A stretch of 64,000 nt of DNA from Agaricus subrufescens (GCA_029945375.1 CM057065.1:2046001-2110000), one strand, 5' to 3'. Shown: positions 18,855-31,928, counted from the stretch's first letter. Program-made: numbers and translations. Notes: generated from the letters alone by a model not told the origin.

Positions 18855-21800
18855 ATGGCCCTCCCCGCCATCTTCTCCCAGGCCCAGGCCTCCCTTGCAA
18901 ACCACAGGAAAAACTGCGTCAACCTCTACAAGATCCATGTCCAGGCCGCGGCCGACGTCGGGCGCACCAGCAAGGCCACCGTCAAGCTCGTCGGCGAGGA
19001 CGACTTTGCTCGCTCGTTTCTGGATATGGTGTCCAGGGCTCTCGTGGTCAAAAAGGGCGTCGCCTCGGCCGATCGAATCATCAAGTTTGTCGGCGCATAC
19101 GTCAAGTTCATCAACGAAAAAGGTCTGCTTGGCCGGCACATGGTATAAATACTCTCAACTCATCTTGGTGCAGTCAGAATGGAAAAGGCAGATGGATCTA
19201 TCTCGGCCGGCAAGCATGTACCGGAAGATGATGAAGACGAAGATACGTTTGTCTCGAGATTCGTCACTCGCCTTCTCAAGTGGATCATGCAAGGCTTCCT
19301 GGCAAAAGATAAAAACGTGCGCTATCGCTCACTTTTCCTGGTCTCAGAGATGGTGCTATGGCTTGGCGAGCTAGAGCAAGTGTTTCCCACCTTTGCGCTC
19401 TGCTGTATGGCTTAATCACTCCCCAGTATGGATCTATATGAAGAACTAAGAGAAAACCTGATTCAGAGACTGTGCGACAAGGAGACTGCAATCCGTGTTC
19501 AATGCGTCGTTGCCCTTGCTCGCCTCAGTGCTACCGAGGACCCGAGCGAGCTTCAACAGGGAGAAAAGAGCATCTTAGAGCTGTTGACCGAAGTTCTCTT
19601 GTACGACACCGAAAAGTATGTCTTTTTCCCTCTCTCTCTCTCGTCGCGAAACCTATTGATCTTGTTCAGAGAAGTTCGACGGATGGCTCTCCTCAATATA
19701 CCTCTCACTCGCACCACTATCGACGTCCTCCTTAGCTGCTCCCGTGACGTCGATGTCCTCACCCGGAAATTTCTCTACTCGACCGTCTTGTTCTCAAAAC
19801 TTGACAACCCGCGCGCTCTTACACTCGTTCAACGCGAAAAAGTCATAAAGGATGGCTTAGGAGACAGAGAGGGCACCGTTCGCGCTTCGGCTAGCAAGCT
19901 GATCATGAAATGGTTCAACATACTTATCGATGATGTCAACAGTGACCGGTCGGCAACTTGGCAGGGAGATGATGGGGGTATAATGAAGGCCATGGTTCGG
20001 TTTTTAGAACTATTTGACGTGGTTGGGGGTGAACAGATCGCTCTGGACGCCTTGAATGCTATCTTTGTTCTCAAACCCGAGTACTTGGATGTATTCTCTT
20101 TCTCCGGTGAGTATTACTTGTAGGTATCCGTGTCTGTATTATTAACTCATCCTCAACGCAGACGAGTATTGGACTGAATTGAGTCCCGAATCAGCGCTTT
20201 TGGCATATGCTTTCGTGATCAATTCTCGAGGGACAGGCTCTGCTGAGGAGGCTGGACTTCCAGTAGTCATGGCCTTTGCATTCCACATTCAATCTCTCTA
20301 CAACAAGTTAATCGACAAGCTAAGTCTCGTGGAAGCCGCTGAAGAAGCTGAATCAGAGGACCAAATCACAGAAAGTTTGGAGGATTTACACAAGATCGCC
20401 TCAATGTTGTCTTCCATACTTTCGATAGCTGCAGGCCTGGATTATGGTGATGAGATTGGGAGGAGAAAAACGTTTTCCGTCATCAGTAAGTCGTATACGT
20501 TGTCTTGAATAATATTGGTGTTGAATGCGTTTGTAGAGGACATGCTCACGCATCCGACACTACCGCTAGACCTCATTGATCCTTGTATGGAAGTAATGAG
20601 AGCCATGTTACCATCCGAACGTGAATTTATCCGGGTCATGGTCGAGATTGTCATAGACCTTCGCGATGAAGACGAGGAAGAAAATGACGATGTGGTGAGT
20701 CTTGAAATACGCGAGAGAGTATTCAATATTGATGGTGTGTTCAGGAGATATCAGCTTCATTCTCTGAGGCATCACAATCTACATTTCGACGGGAACGCTC
20801 AATCAAGAAATCGAGGGATCGTGAAGAAATGAGTAGAGAAGACCGTGAAGCAGCGGACTTGGTTGACGTTCGCTGCCTAATGCTATGCAACGCAGTACTA
20901 GAACGTGTTAATGGGGTATGTGATTTCGCAAGTGCATGTTTGACTTTTCTTACCTATTGTCTAGTCGTTCGAGGATAACTCTACGCTTCAGGGTATACTG
21001 GATGACTTGATCATTCCCTCCGTTCAGCGCCGGGAGTCCATATTGAGAGAGAAGGCACTGACTGGCCTGGGTTTATGTTCGCTCATTGCCAAGGTTCGTA
21101 CATTCAGTTCGTACTTGGTCATAACTAATACGGCGTTGTCTAGAAAATGGCATTGGGATCATTCCAACTTTTCTCAAATGAGTGTTTACGTGCACCGGAT
21201 CCCATACGTGTCATTATACTCCGTGTCATTTTCGATTTGATTTTGATGTATGAAACGGAATTTTTCGGCAAGTCAGAAGAGATGGTAAGCCAACTTTGAT
21301 GATCGTTGAGATTTTCATCTGACATGAACGATCTTCTCCTGGACAGGACTCGAAACTCACTGGGTTTCTTTTGAGCATAATGGAGACTGAATTAGGCAAA
21401 AATGAGCCTAACTCCGAGATTCTCTCTGTTTTATCCATTGGGTTTTCAAAGTTCCTTCTGTTGGGCGTGGTAGACGATCCGAAGGTGCGTGTTCATTTTT
21501 CTTACGCGTTACGAAGGATACCTTTCTCAGATTTGATTAGATGCTTCTGTGTCTCCTGGTTGCATATGTCTCCCCGGACACGATAGACAATCAGGAAGTT
21601 CGACAGTGCCTCTCCTTCTTTTTCGCGCGATATAGTACCGCACATCCACGGAACAAAACGAGACTGCAATCAGTGAGTATCGGAAGAGATACATGAAATC
21701 CTTTATTGATGATGTTTCTATTAAGATATTCATATCTGCCTTTGACACGATAATGCGTATGAATGAATCGTTGGATGATGATCAGACGATGATTGCACCG

Positions 21801-23478
21801 GAGAAGATGGGTGAAATGCTGCTTGCTTGGACGGATCCTCAATGGGGGCTTGAGTATGTAGTCTCTTTTTTTTCGTCTGCCTGTTTGTTGTTACTTATTT
21901 TGTTTTGGTTAGGGCTGAACATTTGGACTCGGTCAAAGATACTCATGCCAATGTGGCTATTAACATACTGCTGGAACTTTATTCTTCTGAACGTTCAGGT
22001 AAGTGAATCTTTGGCAAATATTATCATTGGTTGTTGTGCCTTATGGTTGTGTCTAGAAAACGAGCTGAAGCTTCTATGTCATCTACTTAACCAACCTATG
22101 TACTGGCCGAAAGACCTCGACTCTAAAACGATACATATGATCGACCTCTTACTAAAGAACCACGAAAAGGTAAAGCCAACGAGCCACTGGTCTCATGAAT
22201 TTGTATCTGATATATCTTTGTGTTTTAAGCAATGCCCATTCGAAGTAGCGGCCACAACGAAACTTTTCGAACGGTTCAGAGTTCGCTTTAATAAACTTTA
22301 TTCGGACCGATTGGAAGAGATTGATGGGAGAAGATATGTTCATGATGATGAAGTTTTGCAGGTGTATCAGGCTATGAATGTTGATGTACCTGAGAGTGAG
22401 GGAGAGATGGGGTCGTGGTCGCCTTTGAGGAAGGAGATGTCAAGGTAAGCAGATGTTTCTGTCTTGGAGAAACATAATATTGGGTTTTCGTATCTCATTG
22501 CTTGAAAATAGGGTTGAAGAAAAACCGAATGTCGAAGATGAGGATGACGGGGATGATGATCCTGCAGTTGATGGGAATGAAGATGGGGGTGGAGATGAGT
22601 CTAACGGAGAGGGAAGAGCCGCGGAGTATGTGATATGTTTGCTACTTTGACTTATGTTTGACGTTACTAATTCTGGTTTTGTACAGCGTTACTGATGAAG
22701 ATGACGACGGTCAATGTGAAAAGGTATCTCATAGGGTCGCTGTGCCGGTGAGCACGGTTTCAACGCCGATATCAGACGTTCCCAAGAAGAAGGGCACGAA
22801 GTTCGTATATTCCTCTTCTGTTTAGGAAAACAAAGATATGATGTACTGATTTGCCGTGGTCGATTTCTGCTGCTGTTTGTTTAATTATACTTGATTTAGA
22901 CGGCTTCGGGATGATTCAGGAGCTCTTACGCCTAGGAATGGACGAAGGCGGACTCGGCAAAGGACATCTTTGTAAGTCGCTATTTTGCGTTATGCGCATT
23001 TTTTGATGCTCATGCTTTTGTTTTTGGTAGGGTTTCGAATTTGGAATCTGATGATGAAGGCAATGAGAGTCCTAGTCCGGTCAAGAAGCCAACTGCTGCT
23101 GCTGTTCCTCGAGTGAGGCCAACACCTGATAGAGCCGCTGTGCGGCAAAGAAACGCGAGAGCGAAGGAGGCTGAGAAGGTAACAAGAGGAGCAAGGTCAA
23201 GGAAGGGAGATGCAGCAACAATAACACGATCTGCAGCGACGCTTCCTCCCCGGTCTACCCGAACCACGACTGTTACGAATATCAATGCTAATAAGCCTGC
23301 CAAACCTGTCAAAAGAGGAAAGCGAAAACCGCCTACGCCTTCTCCGCCTCCTTCGGATGACGATGATGGCGGAGAGAGTGATGAGGAAGAAGAGGAAGTT
23401 GGTGGTGGTGTACGGGGATCTCCAGACCTTGTGGAAGATCCTTCCGACGATCCAGTGACAACGGACTCTGAACCTTGA
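18855..23478 (+). CDS. Condensin complex subunit 3 (non-SMC CAP-G / Cnd3 / Ycg1)
   Basis: A multi-exon gene of about 1,000 codons that stays open across roughly 15 short introns. The N-terminus (IFSQAQASLANHRKNCVNLYKIH) and the HEAT-repeat segments (FVTRLLKWIMQGFLAKDKNVRYRS, LRENLIQRLCDKETAIRVQ, ALARLSATEDPSE, EVRRMALLNIP) are typical of CAP-G. This HEAT-repeat arm of condensin binds DNA with the kleisin and is required for mitotic chromosome compaction. Intron 1 is best placed at 19123-19173. Intron 2 appears to be a GC-AG intron (19376-19426). The C-terminal 250 residues are disordered, with acidic patches (DDDGGESDEEEEE) alternating with Arg/Lys/Pro-rich stretches, ending TTDSEP. The gene diverges from DAM1, so two mitotic chromosome genes share one promoter. 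Confidence 0.93.
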
Positions 23479-23771
23479 TTCTTTCTTTTTGTTTTTTTTG
23501 CTTTTGAACAGACACACCCGCTCTTACTCCGTAGTTTTTGAACAAAATGATTTCTTGTGCTATCTGCTTTCTCTATCTTTTCTTTCTTTCTCTTATTTTT
23601 CCGAATGAGGTATCTTTTGTAATATCTTTAGTATTTGTATTAATCCTTTGTATGACTATCTTGAATCTATGAGCTGTGTGACTCTTAAGTGCGGCTTTTT
23701 TCCGCCTCCGCTGAGTTGTTTTGTTGATAGATTATTTTATTGTAAAGAAATTTTCTGCGTCTTGGTTTGTA
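23479..23771. other. 3' flank of the condensin gene
   Basis: T-rich sequence (TTTCTTTTTGTTTTTTTTGCTTTTG, long CT/T tracts) just after the condensin stop, as expected for a fungal 3' UTR and polyadenylation region. No gene. Confidence 0.4.
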
Positions 23772-24091
23772 TTATATACAAGTGAGTGGATGTGCTGAAT
23801 GTCCTTGCGGGGTTATGCGATCGAGATTCATCGGTGTATTTTTAGACTTCTTTGGGATATTTTTGGATTTGGGAACCCCTCCTTCAGGATCGCGTTGCCG
23901 GTATTTGGCTGCTGGTGAAATGGGCAAGAGTTGAATAGCAGGCTGAGTGAGGGCGTTGACAGTTGAGTGAATTAGAGCTGTGAGTAGTGGATTCAGTGGC
24001 GCGCTGGTGAGGGAAGTGATCGCGGCTTTCAATCGAGAGAGTGCTGTGCTAGAACTTTGTGAAAACAAGGCTTCGCTTCTAACTCTGATTC
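23772..24091 (-). pseudogene. Possible 3' end of a truncated gene
   Basis: The minus strand is open for about 105 codons from a possible acceptor (CCTGAATCAG, near 24092) to a TAA at 23772-23774. The residues look coding: STALSRLKAAITSL, NPLLTALIHSTVNAL, then a Lys/Pro-rich tail (KNIPKKSKNTP). No start codon or convincing upstream exon is visible. Upstream DNA (24100-24980) has open frames that look random. It may be the surviving end of a gene whose front was lost, or a chance frame. Family not recognised. Confidence 0.3.
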
Positions 24092-26554
24092 AGGCCGATG
24101 AACGGGTACAGGCCGCCGCGATGTCTGAAGAGAGTGGGAACTGACTAATGATCCAAATAGAGGTGATTACGGCTATTACAACACCTTGTGAGGAACTACG
24201 GGCTCACTTGGGCGCAAGTGTTATTTGGGCACAGCAAAGACACTGATATCGGGATTCTTCCATCAGATAACAAAATACACTGGCGTAGAGTAGGTACATT
24301 ATTCTAGAACGCCCTGTCTTTCCATACTTAGAACAAGCGCTATTGTGCATAGTAAGAACTTCTGTGGAATGGATGAGAACCTTTAACAGCGGGTACTTTA
24401 TGGTCCGAATGGGTGTAAAGAACTGTATGAACGCCGACAGAGGCAGTGTTTTCGAGATACTACTTGAACAACCTGTAAAAATGGAAACAAGATATATCGC
24501 AGTAGCGGTTAACGTACGGGAATGCTTGTGGAGAGGTTGTTCACGCATACGGGGATAAAGCCCACTATCTGCTTCTAATTCAGTATTTTCTCCATTTGTA
24601 AAGCCATCAAACGACATCTTATCAGATCTGCTCACCGGATGTTCCCATATGATAACCCTGCAGGGTCGATCTCCTGAGCTGTTTGTCAATCAAGTCGACA
24701 GGCTCATATACCAAAGGTGGCGTCCAACGGGGATGCTCAAGCCGAGATGAAGAAGACCTTCGTCATGGTGTTGGTAACGGATCCTGATAACCTGTAAATG
24801 GGGGTTTTGCGGGTATGCCAAGACCGCGACGGCGTAGCATCCACTCAGGCTGTAAGCATCATATCGGGCTATGTCTCTTTCTCTTACAACTTTGTTTGGC
24901 CCCGAGACACGGCGGTTGAATCCGAGATGAACGACGTGGAATGTTTTTCCGGTTTCAGGTTCATGAAAATAATACACATCTTTTACTCTTTCTGGGTGAC
25001 TCTGGTCATGCTCAGACTTTAAATGGTATTGTGGCCGTGGTGGAAAGGTTCCAAAAATATCATTGAATGTTACTCTTCTTTTTCGGTGTTTAAGATGGCT
25101 TGTGATCTGGTCGGATTAGTATTTATTGTGCCGCGGTTGGCGAGGCCCGCCTGACCGTCAGGTAAGGACGCTACTTCGTGGTTCTATCAAACATTCCGGG
25201 TATAAATAGGTGTCTTGGTAGATGAACCTGTAATAGAAAGGTTTTTTATACCGAGAGATCTCTCTTGGCGGCCTGTACAATACCGAGGTGAAGGTCAGAG
25301 ATGCGAAAGAACTGCCAATACAAGTGACTTTGTGTCACTGCTATCTACTTTTCACAACTCGTCTTTGCTCCCGGCTCCCGGATGCCAGTGATGACCGAGA
25401 CAGCAAGACAAAGAGATGCTATTATTGAGCCAATATCCATTAAATGGGGTGAATGCTCATGAAGTGTACTGATGACTATTAATAGTGCTCATTCATTGAG
25501 TTCTCTTGGCATTATCATGATGAATCTTAAACTTAAACAACTTGTAGGCTGTACCGATCCCGGATTTCTGTATATGTATATATAGTATCAAACCGTCCAT
25601 GTGCTTCGATTCTAGTGATACGGCGATTTGGAAGCATAAGTTCACAAGAATAACCTGACCGCTCTGAAACGCAAGATGCTAGATAGTAACAGAATGATGA
25701 TTATGAAAAGCTCATGAGTAGGAAGCGGGCTTTGTAGTAAGGTTTTGGCCGTCTCTAACCCTGTCTTTCTCAACACCAGGAAATTGTCACCATTCGATCA
25801 TTCGGTGAGACTCTGGGACACAATGGGGGCTTGTTCAGCGAATGTCACGTAGCTGTGTCAGTGCATCCGCCGACACGGCCGCGTATTTTGGGGGTTGTAA
25901 ATAAGAATGAAAGAATACCTACGGGATATCCCGTTGATAAATAACTAAAACTTCCTCCATTCTGACTCCACCTTGTTCCCACTTTAGTGACCGGAGCTTG
26001 TAATCTGGATTGGCGCCTGGAATTAAGCACCCCAGGACAACCGATCCGGAATGATTAAACTTGTAATCAACGTATAAACCCGTGAAGAAAAGGCTGTTCT
26101 TGATGCGGGATTGATGCACTAATCATAGCTAATAACCTGAGACACAAGACGCTTGTGGCAAAACCAGCTGGGTTGGTTCGGCGCACGCCTGAAGCCACTA
26201 TCACCTCGATCTTGACACAAGGCGGCGAGTGTCACAAGAATTTCGAAATTTCAGTGGGGTATATCCCTTAGTTATGAAGCGACACTTGTAGTTAGTCTTT
26301 CGGTCAAGCTGTATTTGTGGCAATCGATTTTTGAAACTGGCAGGCCTCATGAATTGTGTCTTGTAAACCGAGCATAGTTATTTGTCCTCTAAGACGAGAG
26401 ATGTTTCGATAATTAGCTCCATTCTATGACCATAAAGAAAGTGATAATAGATATAAGGGGTAAATATTAAGCCTGTCCAGCGTCATGTTACTACCATAAA
26501 CTGTACCAAAACTGACAAACAAACTCACATTAAGCAATATTTTCTGGTGAGCCT
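24092..26554. other. 2.5-kb stretch without a supportable gene
   Basis: AT-rich, with many stops on both strands. The longest frame (24204-24689 minus, 161 codons) has no recognisable motif and biased, non-coding-like composition. No repeats of the LysM cluster are found here. No transposon terminal repeats or transposase motifs were seen. Confidence 0.45.
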
Positions 26555-27531
26555 TCAAATTCGCTCTGGTAGAGGCTTGGTCAAATCACCCTCTGGACCG
26601 CCCATGGAATTACAGATTTGCCGAACTTCCCCGTGGAATACTACGGGTAGACCACCATTTTTACCGTCTATCAATAAATTTGGTAACACCCTGGTATGAA
26701 AAGCTCGGAGTGCTACTGAGCCGCCCTGTATAACGTGCCTAAGCAATAGAAACCAGCCTGAAACTATGAGAAGACGTACAAACTGCTCGAATATGGTACC
26801 CATCACAGCAGCGACAGCATCTCCCTGAACCTTGTAGAGACCAACGCCTCGTAATAACTCGGCTTTGTCATTATGGCTTTTCAACTTTTCTTTGTCCACA
26901 GTTGGCACCCACTTCATCACACGACCAAGACCCCATTTCGAACCAACGTGGTGACCAATGATATACGGAGTTAGTGTCCAATTCGCGATAACGTTGAAAT
27001 CATGCTCTGGTTTTAGGTGTTTACTCGAGCTAAGGTAAAGGTGAAGATATGACTCTAGCACACGACGACCTGCCCAAAGTTAGGTGTCGTGTGTTACAAA
27101 GAGAAGAATAACATACCGATGAAAGCCATTCCTTGGTTATGGCCGTTCACTGCAGTTGGGTGACTTGCATGAGTGAGACAGCGCCGTGCGGCTTCTGGGT
27201 TGAATTCGAGGGGGTTGAAAAGGCCATTAAGATGCTCAGCAAACAGAGGGTCGGATTTGAGTTTCCAAAGGGGTGTTGGTTGGGCCTCCTGGCCAAATTT
27301 TTCTCGATTCCCCCACGGAGACTCTGTTCTACGAGGGCTATTGAAGTGAGGAGGGTGCTCGAGGTCGTTTTTGGTCTTTAGAAGCGCCTGCGCGTAACCT
27401 CGCGTGCCTGTGCAAACGTAAGATCCAGAGTCGGACGGGAAATGCAGGGAAGAAATACGCTGTCTGCAGGAGGAAGACGACGCAGTGAGTGGTGAGCGCG
27501 ATGAGCGGAGGACGGACAACGAGCGAGACAT
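26555..27531 (-). CDS. Mitochondrial large-subunit ribosomal protein mL44 (RNase III-like)
   Basis: Three exons (27117-27531, 26780-27069, 26555-26725), 291 residues. The N-terminus is rich in Ser and Arg without acidic residues (MSRSLSVLRSSRSPLTAS), as for a mitochondrial targeting sequence. The rest has the RNase III-type fold of the MRPL3/mL44 family: FNPEAARRCLTHASHP, MAFIGRRVLESYLHLYL, GHHVGSKWGLG, KVQGDAVAAVMGTIFEQFGG. The protein binds rRNA and the mL57-like partner in the mitoribosome; catalytic acids of true RNase III are not expected in this family. The start is the first ATG that precedes the targeting-like segment; an in-frame TTG further upstream is unlikely. Confidence 0.88.
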
Positions 27532-28099
27532 GGCTGGCACCTCCAACTTTTTCCTCAGAATGTCCGAAAAATATGCCGCGTCACGTGATCGACGGAGGTT
27601 AGGAGGCGTGCATTTCCTGCTCTCATTCAGCTTTCCATGTTTCTTTGTGTTTAACGGAATTCAATGTACTGTATGGATCTCCGGGTTGAACGCATTGAAA
27701 ATAACTACGAAAATACCAGTGCATAATTGATTACTCCTGCTCGAAGGTCTGATACTATGAGGTACGAATCTGAGCAAATCCTCTCCATGACAGGCAAACA
27801 AAGTAAAACGCGATGCTCTGTAAGAGCGTATGACCTCGAAGTAACATCCAAGTCGCCGAATGAAATGATAGTCGCAAACTTAAAAAACGCATGCACCTCC
27901 GGAATGAATGATAATCATTCGAATCATAGCAAATACCTTAATCCTTCACGTTCTCGCCTTGTCTCGCTCCATGCTATATCGGATGTAAATGACCGCCGAC
28001 GAAACTATGATTAGCCGCGCTGTTCGCTTGCAGTGTTGGCGGGTAGGAGATGCTCACCATGCTCATTATTGCGTTATTAATAGTACTAACATCTGATCA
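27532..28099. other. Upstream region of mL44, no gene seen
   Basis: It contains the mL44 promoter and short open frames on both strands (for example 27705-27896 minus). None shows a motif or supported splice structure. Confidence 0.4.
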
Positions 28100-28760
28100 G
28101 CAAACCAATAGACTCACCTGAAGATACGAACAGGAGCTTGGTCGATCGTCCAACCCGAAATCTCATAGTACCATGTGCTTCAAAGCCAATGGCGCTAACA
28201 ACTTCATATCATCCATCAAAACATCGACATTCTAAAACGCGAGATGTCACTATCACAGTGCCCCAAATAATGATAAACGCCTCGGGATGCTCAACACGCT
28301 TAGCATGTCAGTATTACACGAAGAGAGACGTTTCCTCTATACTGGGAGGTATCATCCGAATGGAACTTGGTTTGTGCCGTACTTACGTACTTGCTGCTAG
28401 ACCGACAGATCCGATGCGGTGCACACATGTTCGGTCATCAACTTTTGGCTTGGGCCCACTGGATACGACGAGGAGAAGTTGAGGTACCAATCATCAAATG
28501 ACATGCGAAGGCCTATTCGTCCTATAGCAAGTGGACGTTACATGCTTCTCGATTCGGCTGGTAGCGGCCTCGAGGTAGTCATGAGGTCTGACAAGGTATA
28601 CTGTACATAGTTCCATACTAACCTTCTCGATGATCAAGCCGATGGAGTCGTTACGGAAAATACATGGAATGTCACCCTCCTCATGATCGTTAAGAATGGT
28701 CTTTGTCAATCGCAATTCAGCCTCATGCTCGACAGTGGTCGTATAAGCTCTAATTGGCAT
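28100..28760 (-). pseudogene. Possible decayed or unresolved gene
   Basis: Three segments on the minus strand look coding but could not be joined in frame. The first, from an ATG at 28758-28760, reads MPIRAYTTTVEHEAELRL...GDIPCIF...LIIEK up to a GTTAGT donor near 28623. The second has FDDWYLNFSSSYPVGPSQK and ends at a TAG near 28400. The third, near 28140-28200, has IGFEAHGTMRFRVGRSTKLLF followed by a GTGAGT donor. Stops and phase breaks between them suggest a pseudogene, though introns I failed to place could explain it. Family not recognised. Confidence 0.3.
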
Positions 28761-28779
28761 GATCTCCAACAACCCCAAA

Positions 28780-31262
28780 GTATCAGGCCACTTCTAACGC
28801 TTCTTTCCAATCACAACCCGCTTCTTTCGTTCTACTTCCTTCCCCCCCATTCTATTTTCTAACAAATCTAGGGTACTCAAACGATACTTATACGTGGATC
28901 TCCGCGCATGCCGGGGAGTAATGAATTCAAGAACCAGGAAGCATCCGAACCCTCACTACGCCACTGTTCCCCAAAATTAAAGCCTCAAAGCTCATTGTCC
29001 TGAACACTAAAGTACTTTCGATAAAATCACGGGTATACATATCACAAAACCCACTGCAATTTACTTTCACCGATATTTACCCGCCGACACACATCAAACT
29101 TATCTTCCATCGTACCACAAAAACAATGCTTCCACTCCAATCCCCCCTGAATCCCGGTACCTTGAACCTTACTCCACCATCTCACTAAGCAACATCTAAA
29201 CAGGAAAGTTCACCTCATACACCTATTTCTGGAGTGTACACGATTCCATTAAGCGTTGGCATCGCATCGCATACGTGTTCCTATCATCATTTGGAGCCCC
29301 AACAAATTCTAACTAAAAGCAACAGCCCTCAACTTTCCCGAAGAAGTAAAAACATTCTAGCATGTTCTCGAATGCTCTATCAAAATCGAACTTATTATTT
29401 TCGAACTCTTGGGCGCGCGTCGCATCGACTAGTACTATCAATAACCAAAAACATTCTACTCAGTCCCCTCCTCAAAAAGGAAAAAATAAGTACATTCCAG
29501 AGCGAGAAAAAGGACGCGTCATCCCCGAAACCACCTCCAGAAAAAACACGTTCAGTAATATACATATCAGTGATATCACCAAACACATAAACCGTATTCT
29601 ACTCTCACCCTCCTCACCGGCCGGATAAGAGGCACTGCAACGGTGATTTCGGAACAAAGAATTCGTGACATCACCTTTATATATTCACAAAGAAACAAAA
29701 ATGCACACGAGGGTATTTCCTTTGATATTCCTTATCTATATCAAGGGAGCAAGGGGGGCTCAAAACAATGACTCGACATCCAGGAACGGCCCCACTCCTC
29801 AAGCGCCCCCCCTCAACTACGTTCCTTCTTCCTTAACGGAGTTACACTCTTCCCCCTTCACGGCTTTTTTCAAAGTCCGCGTCCTCAACGACATACACCT
29901 CTCTATCCCTCCTACAAAGCCCCGTTTACAATTCTATTTTCCAAAACCCAATTATACCACGCTCTTCTCTTTTATACGTTTTCCAAAAATTCACACATGG
30001 TAGACCACTTATAGCTCTGAGGTCCATCATCATCCTCACAACTCGCGCGCGCTCAGTAGTGGTAACGATAATACCAGATCATGACATCATCTTACCATCC
30101 AATATCACCAACAATGACACAATCCGAAAAAACCGCTTCTCATCAAGCTCATACTTAGCTATTGTGATAGCAAACAACGAGGATCATCAAATTGTTAAAA
30201 GGGTGCTAGTACTACGTCTAGATACATCTTGTAATGCATTCCACAAAACAAATCGTATCTTCAAAAAAACAGCACACACAGCACACCTTGGAAAAAGGGA
30301 GAAAAAAAGAGGTAGACGACGACTGGTTTACAGGGAACTAGTGATGGCAAAGAAAGCGGGTGGGGAATTGCGGGTAGGGCAAAGGGTAGACCATCACATA
30401 TATAGCTATTATCACGAATAGGGAAATTGCGGGGAAATAGACGTTGATCGGTTTCGATCGAGGAATGGGGGGAAGTTGCTTTAATGAAACAAGGAAAAAA
30501 ACAAACAAACAAAAAAAGGAACAAAACACTACCTCCAACAGCAAAACGTGGGGGGGAAGAAAAACAACGACCTCGGACGAAACAGCAGAAAGCGTTAGTA
30601 AAACAAAGAAAAAATAGATGGAAGATATGTTGGGCAAATCAAATCAGTGAAGAAAGCCAAAAACCTCTATCGAATGATGAACAAACATTAACGGCAGAGT
30701 TATTGCACGATCTCCAAAGCGGTCAAAGTCCGTAGATCCAAGATATTAGAGGAGAGTAGAAAAGGGTGAGCATAGATGTCTACGTGAAAGAGACGAGTGT
30801 GGAACGTTATCCCACAATGTTGGGCGCAGGTAAGCGCCACGTCACATAGTTCATGAATTCAAAGAAGATAGAAAGAAAAAGAGAAGCAGGGGAGCCCTCT
30901 ATCCAAACCATACCTCTGCAAGGTCCAGGGCGATGTGGATCCGTTCTAAGAGGCAGGCATATGATAAGACAGCTGAGCCATAACCCGACCCCCGCGCATC
31001 AAAAGTAAATGGCTGGGGGGTTGACTCTTGGGTGAGTTGCAGAGGTGGAAGGCCGATGCAGATATATGAGAAGTAGATTCGCCCATTCAGATTGGGTGGG
31101 TTGTTCGATAACGACGAGGCATGGAAGTTGGAAAAGATAATTGAGGGTGGAGAGACGTGGGTATCAAGATAATCCGTTGTCCTTCGTCGATATAAGCCCA
31201 GGTTCGATAATAACGAAAACGTGTGTGTGTGAGAATTTTGGACCAGAGAGGTCGGCCCATGA
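28780..31262. other. Gene-poor, strand-skewed intergenic DNA
   Basis: The plus strand is rich in A and C and poor in G from about 28800 to 30250, then A/G-rich to about 30720. Open frames occur (for example 29234-29590 plus) but they are simple-composition frames without motifs. No tandem repeats, terminal repeats or RNA genes were recognised. Confidence 0.45.
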
Positions 31263-31928
31263 CTAGTCGGGGGCTCTAGAGTCGCTCCGGCGTGATGAGG
31301 GGCAGGACCGAGTCCGTGGACGACGAGGTCTATATTCTTCGGCCTCGGTCACAGACCGAGCCCGCTTAAGGGTATGCGGGCGGTTTTGATCATGGACACT
31401 GGTCTGTGCGCCAGGCAGGTCGCTCAGCCAGCGCAAGACGTAAGCGCCCTTGTCTTGTGGTTCAGCAACCAATGAGACTCGGGCCTCTGAGAGTGGGTAG
31501 ATAGGATTCCCATGCTCATCAGTTTCGGCAGCGGGAATCGAGTCAAAACTCCCCGCGTCAGTCCCCTCAGTGAAGGAATCCAAGTCCTTCAGGAGGGGAG
31601 CACCGGGAGTGATCAAGGGCCATTGGTCAGCGGCGTCGTCGTCGCTGTGGTGAAGGTGAGGTCAGCAGGGGGAGCTCGACCTCGTAAAACATACCCAATA
31701 GAGGCATCCATGGCGCTGTCCGCGAGAGGGACGGTGGGTACGCCTGGGGTAGGAAGGGAGGCAGTCCTGGACGAGGGGCTGTCATGACTAGAGACGGTGG
31801 AGACAGTGAGAAGAAGGTTAGCAAGCAAGAAAGCAGAGCACGCACCATGAGCCAAAACCCTCCAACTGCATCTCCCGCAAGGAATCCAACTTGGCGGTCG
31901 GTGTGGTCGGCAAGGTGGGGACAGACAT
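31263..31928 (-). CDS. Unidentified 185-residue protein in a GC-rich island
   Basis: Three exons (31846-31928, 31695-31787, 31263-31644) with GTGCGT and GTATGT donors keep one frame from ATG to TAG. The start MSVPTLPTTPTAKLDSLREMQ is followed by a Ser/Thr/Pro-rich part and an acidic stretch (GDDDAADQWPLITP). A middle part has NPIYPLSEARVSL and GAYVLRWLSDLPGAQ. The basic tail (RPRRPRTRSCPSSRRSDS) resembles a nuclear-targeting segment. GC content is much higher than in the DNA on both sides. I do not recognise the family; the protein looks mostly disordered. The gene is isolated, about 2 kb from PIP5K. Confidence 0.55.

Noticed and set aside
24204..24689. 161-codon minus-strand frame
   Set aside because: Composition and lack of motifs or neighbouring exons suggest a chance frame.
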